Shown here: in pieces, positions 8,065-10,521 of the stretch
Layout of the letters: every line of letters begins with the position of its first letter
How positions within the stretch are numbered: position 1 is the first letter of the stretch
Assembly: GCA_964250265.1 (NCBI GenBank)
Contig: CAXUFG010000187.1
Coordinates: 1 to 10,521, forward strand
Reading direction: 5' to 3'
DNA from: GCA-003244245 sp964250265
GTDB taxonomy: Bacteria > Actinomycetota > Actinomycetes > Mycobacteriales > Pseudonocardiaceae
Length of the DNA stretch: 10,521 bases
Position numbers and translations under genes: made by a program
Notes under the pieces: generated by a model
Seen by the model: the letters and a program-made list of their open reading frames with translations, nothing else
Database searches by the model: none
What the model was told of the DNA's origin: nothing

Positions 8065-9310
8065 GGTGCGTCAAGCGCGCGGTACCACCGCGTCGTTGCC
8101 GCCGGCCCCGCCCGAGGGTCTCAGGCCCGATGGGCACGGCCCCCCGCGCGTGACCTGGGTGGTGTGGACACTACTGGTTTTCAACACACTGGGCAGCGCG
8201 GCCGGCGAGATCATCCCGTTCCCGCGCTCTGTCGCCCAGATAGTCACGATGGGCGCGCTGGTGGGCGCATTCGGGCTCGCTTTACTCGCCAACCGGCGCG
8301 TTAGAGTGCGACCGAGTGCGTACCTGCTCCTGCTGAGCCTGCTGGCAGTTGCCAGCATCGCGTCGAGCATCCGGCTGGAGTCGGGCCTCGGGTCGCTGTT
8401 CCGCTGCTTCCGGCTGACCGTGTTCGTGTTGACACTGTGGTTGATCTCGCCCTGGTGGCGCGGCGACTTTCGTTTAGCCCGATATCACGTGCTCGCATTG
8501 GGCGGCGTCCTCCTCAGCGTGCTGGCCGGCCTCGTCATCTCGCCGGGCGCGGCATTCTCCGGCCCCCAGGGCCGGTTGGTAGGTGCTATTTGGCCGATCC
8601 CTGCGCCGCAGGTCGGCCAGTACTGCGCCATCGTGACCGGCCTCGCTGTCATGCTGTGGCTCACGCGGCACATCGACGGTCGCAGCGCCGCTGTCCTCGC
8701 CGTGCCAGCGGTTGGTCTCCTGCTGCTCAGCCACACCCGCACCTCGTTGATCGGTCTCGTCGCGGCGCTGGCCCTGGCAGTCCTCTGCCTCGCGTTCACC
8801 GAGGGGCGGGCCCGACGGTTTCTTGCCACGGTCAGCGGATTCGGTGTTGCGGTCGCGGTGGTCTTCGGTCAGGTTGTCCAGAACTGGCTGACTCGCGGCC
8901 AGGATGCTGAGCAGCTCGCCAACCTCACGGGCCGGCAGAAGGTGTGGGATCAGCTGCTGGCTCAGCAGCGCACCCTCAGCGACCAGGTCTTTGGAGTCGG
9001 CCTGACCGACAGGTCATTCCATGGCCTCCCGATCGACAACAGCTGGCTGTCGATCTACAACGACCAGGGCTGGTTGGGCATCGTGATCGTGGCCGCCATC
9101 CTCGCCGGACTGCTCGCCACGGCGGCTCTGCGGCCCCCGTCCCCGGCCCGCGCGTGTGCTGTGTTCCTCATCCTGTACTGCCTGGTCGCCTCCTACACCG
9201 AGGCCGGACTGGGTGATGCGTCCCCTTACCTGCTGCACCTGGCCGTGGCTGCTTCGCTGCTCGTGCACCGGGACAGCGGGGAGGGGCTGGCCGCAGGGAG
9301 CACGGCGTGA
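8057..9310 (+). CDS. O-antigen ligase / Wzy-type polymerase, multi-pass membrane protein
   Basis: A 417-residue integral membrane protein with roughly ten hydrophobic segments: about 33-49, 58-78, 88-104, 119-131, 143-162, 186-203, 210-225, 229-248, 256-275, 339-357 and 365-382. It carries the O-antigen ligase/Wzy_C hallmarks: GRLVGAIWPIPAPQVGQY (172-189), the Arg-containing LLLSHTRTSLIGL (222-234), and an extracytoplasmic loop TGRQKVWDQLL (291-301) followed by VFGVGL (311-316) and NSWLSIYNDQGWLGI (328-342). Such proteins polymerise or ligate undecaprenyl-linked glycans on the outer face of the membrane. With the upstream glycosyltransferase this points to Wzx/Wzy-type polysaccharide assembly, although no flippase is in view. 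GTG 8057 is preferred because it overlaps the methyltransferase stop by 8 bases. The gene contains the only two in-frame TTA codons I find in the window (Leu76 at 8282-8284, Leu140 at 8474-8476). Polymerase versus ligase cannot be settled from sequence alone. Confidence 0.87.
   Translation: MSEVRQARGTTASLPPAPPEGLRPDGHGPPRVTWVVWTLLVFNTLGSAAGEIIPFPRSVAQIVTMGALVGAFGLALLANRRVRVRPSAYLLLLSLLAVASIASSIRLESGLGSLFRCFRLTVFVLTLWLISPWWRGDFRLARYHVLALGGVLLSVLAGLVISPGAAFSGPQGRLVGAIWPIPAPQVGQYCAIVTGLAVMLWLTRHIDGRSAAVLAVPAVGLLLLSHTRTSLIGLVAALALAVLCLAFTEGRARRFLATVSGFGVAVAVVFGQVVQNWLTRGQDAEQLANLTGRQKVWDQLLAQQRTLSDQVFGVGLTDRSFHGLPIDNSWLSIYNDQGWLGIVIVAAILAGLLATAALRPPSPARACAVFLILYCLVASYTEAGLGDASPYLLHLAVAASLLVHRDSGEGLAAGSTA
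9295..9300 (+). promoter_or_regulatory. Possible ribosome binding site of the small ORF
   Basis: AGGGAG at the very end of the polymerase gene is 6 bases before the GTG at 9307. It is a reasonable Shine-Dalgarno with good spacing and is part of the case for the small ORF. The purine run also encodes Ala-Gly-Ser of the polymerase, so it could be chance. Confidence 0.4.
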
Positions 9311-9423
9311 CTTCCGGTAACAAAAGTCGCGATTACGACGATATTACCAACAGTACGGGGGGCCGCTTCTCTCGATGGGTGATCCCATTGAGGATTGAAG
9401 TCCAAGAGGTGGTCGACCTGTGA
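9307..9423 (+). CDS. Possible 38-residue small protein of unknown function
   Basis: I do not recognise this ORF. It starts with GTG at 9307, overlapping the polymerase stop as GTGA (9307-9310), and its stop overlaps the next gene's start as GTGA (9420-9423). A Shine-Dalgarno-like AGGGAG stands 6 bases upstream. The peptide begins MTSGNKSRDYDD, has a Gly/Arg/Trp stretch (GGRFSRW, 18-24) and ends EVQEVVDL. It is polar in the first half and mildly amphipathic in the second, with no cysteine, signal peptide or membrane segment. Against it: GC is only about 53% over 9311-9420, and 14 of 38 codons end in A or T, unlike the neighbouring genes. The stretch may instead be an untranslated spacer or the remnant of a longer gene. 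The fit at both ends is the best evidence that it is translated. Confidence 0.42.
   Translation: MTSGNKSRDYDDITNSTGGRFSRWVIPLRIEVQEVVDL
9404..9412 (+). promoter_or_regulatory. Ribosome binding site of the HAD-SIS gene
   Basis: AAGAGGTGG stands 7 bases before the GTG at 9420 and fixes that start, which puts the HAD motif DRDGT at residues 9-13 as expected for the family. The palindrome GGTCGACC (9411-9418) lies between it and the start codon. Confidence 0.7.
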
Positions 9424-10521
9424 GTCAACCAGGCGTTCTTCTTGATCGAGATGGCACGATCATCGTCGATCACGGCTACGTTGGATCAGTCGATCGAGTC
9501 GAGTTCATCGGAGGTTCGATCGAGGCGATCGCTGCGCTCAACAAGGCTGGCATCCCGGTGGCGGTGGTCACCAATCAGGCTGGCGTCGCCCGCGGCTATT
9601 ACGGGATCGAGGACGTACAGCAGGTACACAAGTACATGATCGCCGAGCTTGCTCGCAAGGGTGCGCACATCGATCTCTGGTTGTTCTGCCCCTACCATCC
9701 CGACGGCATCGTGGAGGCCTTCGCCCGGGTTAGCGCCGATCGCAAGCCCGGTCCGGGTATGGGTTTGGCGGCGGCACAAGCTCTCGACCTGGACCTGTCG
9801 GCGTCGTGGGTGGTGGGCAACGCACCCTCCGACATGGGTATGGCCAAGGCCATTGGGGCGTGCCCGCTCTACGTCGGCCGGTCCAGCTCAGCTGATCCAG
9901 AGACGGTCTCGTTCCCGGATCTCGCCGCTGCCGCCGAGTTCATCCTCGGTAGCGGTGTCGTTGACGGCGGCGACGTCATGTTCGGCACGCAGCTCGATTG
10001 CCCTCGGTTCCCGGCGCAACCATTCGATCGAGCCGATGCCTACGGTGGCGCCTACGTCGCGGAATTGTTCCGCGCCTTCGGCACCATCAATCTCGCGAAC
10101 ATCAGCCGTGCCGCCGGGATTCTCCTCAATGCCTATCACCGCGACGCTGCCGTTTTCGCATGTGGAAACGGTGGCTCAGCGTCCATCGCCAACCACCTGC
10201 AGTGTGATCACATGAAGGGCATTCGAAACGGCACCGATTTCGCTACTCGTGTGTACAGCCTCAGCGCGAATGTCGAGCTGCTGAGCGCGGTCGCCAACGA
10301 TCTCGGCTACGACAGAATATTCGACTACCAGCTGCAGTCCCAAGGCCGGCCGGGCGACGTCTTGGTTGCGGTGTCGTCCGGGGGGCGCTCGCCGAACATC
10401 GTTCGAGCGATCGACTGGGCGAACGCGAACGGCATGCAGACCATCGCGTTGACCGGGTTCGGGGGCGGGCCGGGGGGGGCGCGGGGGGCCCGGGGGCGGA
10501 GGGGGGGGGACGACCGCACCC
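9420..10521 (+). CDS. Fused HAD heptose-bisphosphatase-like / SIS phosphoheptose isomerase, 3' end missing
   Basis: Starts with GTG and runs off the right edge with no stop, giving 367 visible residues. Residues 1-180 form a HAD-IIIA (HisB-N/GmhB-like) phosphatase: DRDGT (9-13, nucleophile Asp9 and acid/base Asp11), TNQAG (51-55), CPYHPD (90-95), RKP (108-110) and VGNAPSD (132-138). Residues about 205-347 form a SIS domain of the GmhA type: ACGNGGSASIANHLQCDH (247-264), ANDLGYD (292-298) and SSGGRSPN (319-326). GmhA converts sedoheptulose 7-phosphate to manno-heptose 7-phosphate, and GmhB removes the 7-phosphate of the bisphosphate made by a kinase. The fusion therefore suggests supply of an activated heptose for the polysaccharide. 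The C-x-C half of the GmhB zinc loop is absent, and motif IV has Asn134 where Asp is usual. GC in the first 120 bases is about 56%. Residues after 347 are unreliable because of the G-rich tail. Confidence 0.88.
   Translation, partial: MSQPGVLLDRDGTIIVDHGYVGSVDRVEFIGGSIEAIAALNKAGIPVAVVTNQAGVARGYYGIEDVQQVHKYMIAELARKGAHIDLWLFCPYHPDGIVEAFARVSADRKPGPGMGLAAAQALDLDLSASWVVGNAPSDMGMAKAIGACPLYVGRSSSADPETVSFPDLAAAAEFILGSGVVDGGDVMFGTQLDCPRFPAQPFDRADAYGGAYVAELFRAFGTINLANISRAAGILLNAYHRDAAVFACGNGGSASIANHLQCDHMKGIRNGTDFATRVYSLSANVELLSAVANDLGYDRIFDYQLQSQGRPGDVLVAVSSGGRSPNIVRAIDWANANGMQTIALTGFGGGPGGARGARGRRGGDDRT
10461..10509 (+). other. G-saturated low-complexity tail, probable base-calling artefact at contig end
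   Basis: These 49 bases are nearly all G, with scattered C, a single A and no T, and include runs of 5 to 9 G. In the SIS frame they read as Gly/Arg/Pro-rich residues where a strand-helix of the fold should continue after ALTGF. The frame then gives Asp-Asp-Arg-Thr at the edge, so the length may be right while individual bases are overcalled as G. This is more like a low-quality read end than biology. Confidence 0.7.

Noticed and set aside
9311..9419. Promoter in the AT-richer gap
   Set aside because: TATTAC-like hexamers occur around 9342 but no convincing -35 element lies at the right distance; overlap-style junctions suggest read-through. Not listed as a feature.
9407..9419. Hairpin AGGT/ACCT masking the HAD-SIS ribosome binding site, with palindrome GGTCGACC
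   Set aside because: A four-pair stem is too weak to call a regulatory structure, and the 8-base palindrome is likely by chance.
9307..9423. Small ORF as a lasso-peptide precursor paired with the AsnB-like protein as cyclase
   Set aside because: No lasso leader signature is seen, no B1/B2 protease genes are present, and the AsnB-like protein has an intact glutaminase domain and lies in a polysaccharide context.
9524..9533. GCGATCGC, identical to the cyanobacterial HIP1 octamer
   Set aside because: A single copy explained by Ala-Ile-Ala codons; no iteration elsewhere in the window.
9486..10215. Overlapping ORFs on both strands inside the HAD-SIS gene
   Set aside because: None shows domain motifs, while the GTG 9420 frame carries a complete HAD motif set followed by SIS motifs.
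1..10521. CRISPR arrays, insertion sequences, tRNA or rRNA genes
   Set aside because: No regularly spaced repeats, transposase motifs, terminal inverted repeats or RNA-gene signatures were seen; nearly all the window is coding.

Overview
The window looks like part of a chromosome or contig from a high-GC Gram-positive bacterium (Actinomycetota). Codons end mostly in G or C, GTG starts are used, and neighbouring genes overlap at ATGA or GTGA junctions. Nothing in the sequence fixes the genus. Every gene I can support lies on the + strand, and the longest gap between confident genes is about 110 bases, so this is probably one long operon open at both ends.

Layout. A family-4 glycosyltransferase lacking its N-terminus enters from the left (2-961). 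It is followed by a glutamine-hydrolysing asparagine-synthase-like amidotransferase (980-2884), a fused 'bi-domain' oxidoreductase (2881-5136), a heparinase II/III-family protein without a signal peptide (5133-7124), a class I SAM methyltransferase (7144-8064) and a Wzy/O-antigen-ligase-type membrane protein (8057-9310). A short AT-richer stretch follows and holds a possible 38-residue small gene (9307-9423). The last gene (9420 to the right edge) starts with GTG and has no stop in the window. It fuses an N-terminal HAD phosphatase of the heptose-bisphosphatase type to a C-terminal SIS phosphoheptose-isomerase domain.

Interpretation. Together these genes look like the middle of a cell-surface or exo-polysaccharide cluster. 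The glycosyltransferase would build a lipid-linked repeat unit and the Wzy-like protein would polymerise or ligate it outside the membrane. The amidotransferase, oxidoreductase, heparinase-family protein and methyltransferase would tailor sugars, perhaps uronic acids. The HAD-SIS fusion would supply a heptose phosphate precursor. The gene families are clear from motifs; the substrates and the order of steps are inference.

Points of interest are the nested small ORF with GTGA overlaps at both ends, the missing zinc ligands and changed motif IV in the HAD domain, the lack of a signal peptide on the lyase-family protein, two TTA codons confined to the polymerase gene, a local GC dip at about 9311-9540, and a G-saturated final 60 bases that are probably miscalled.
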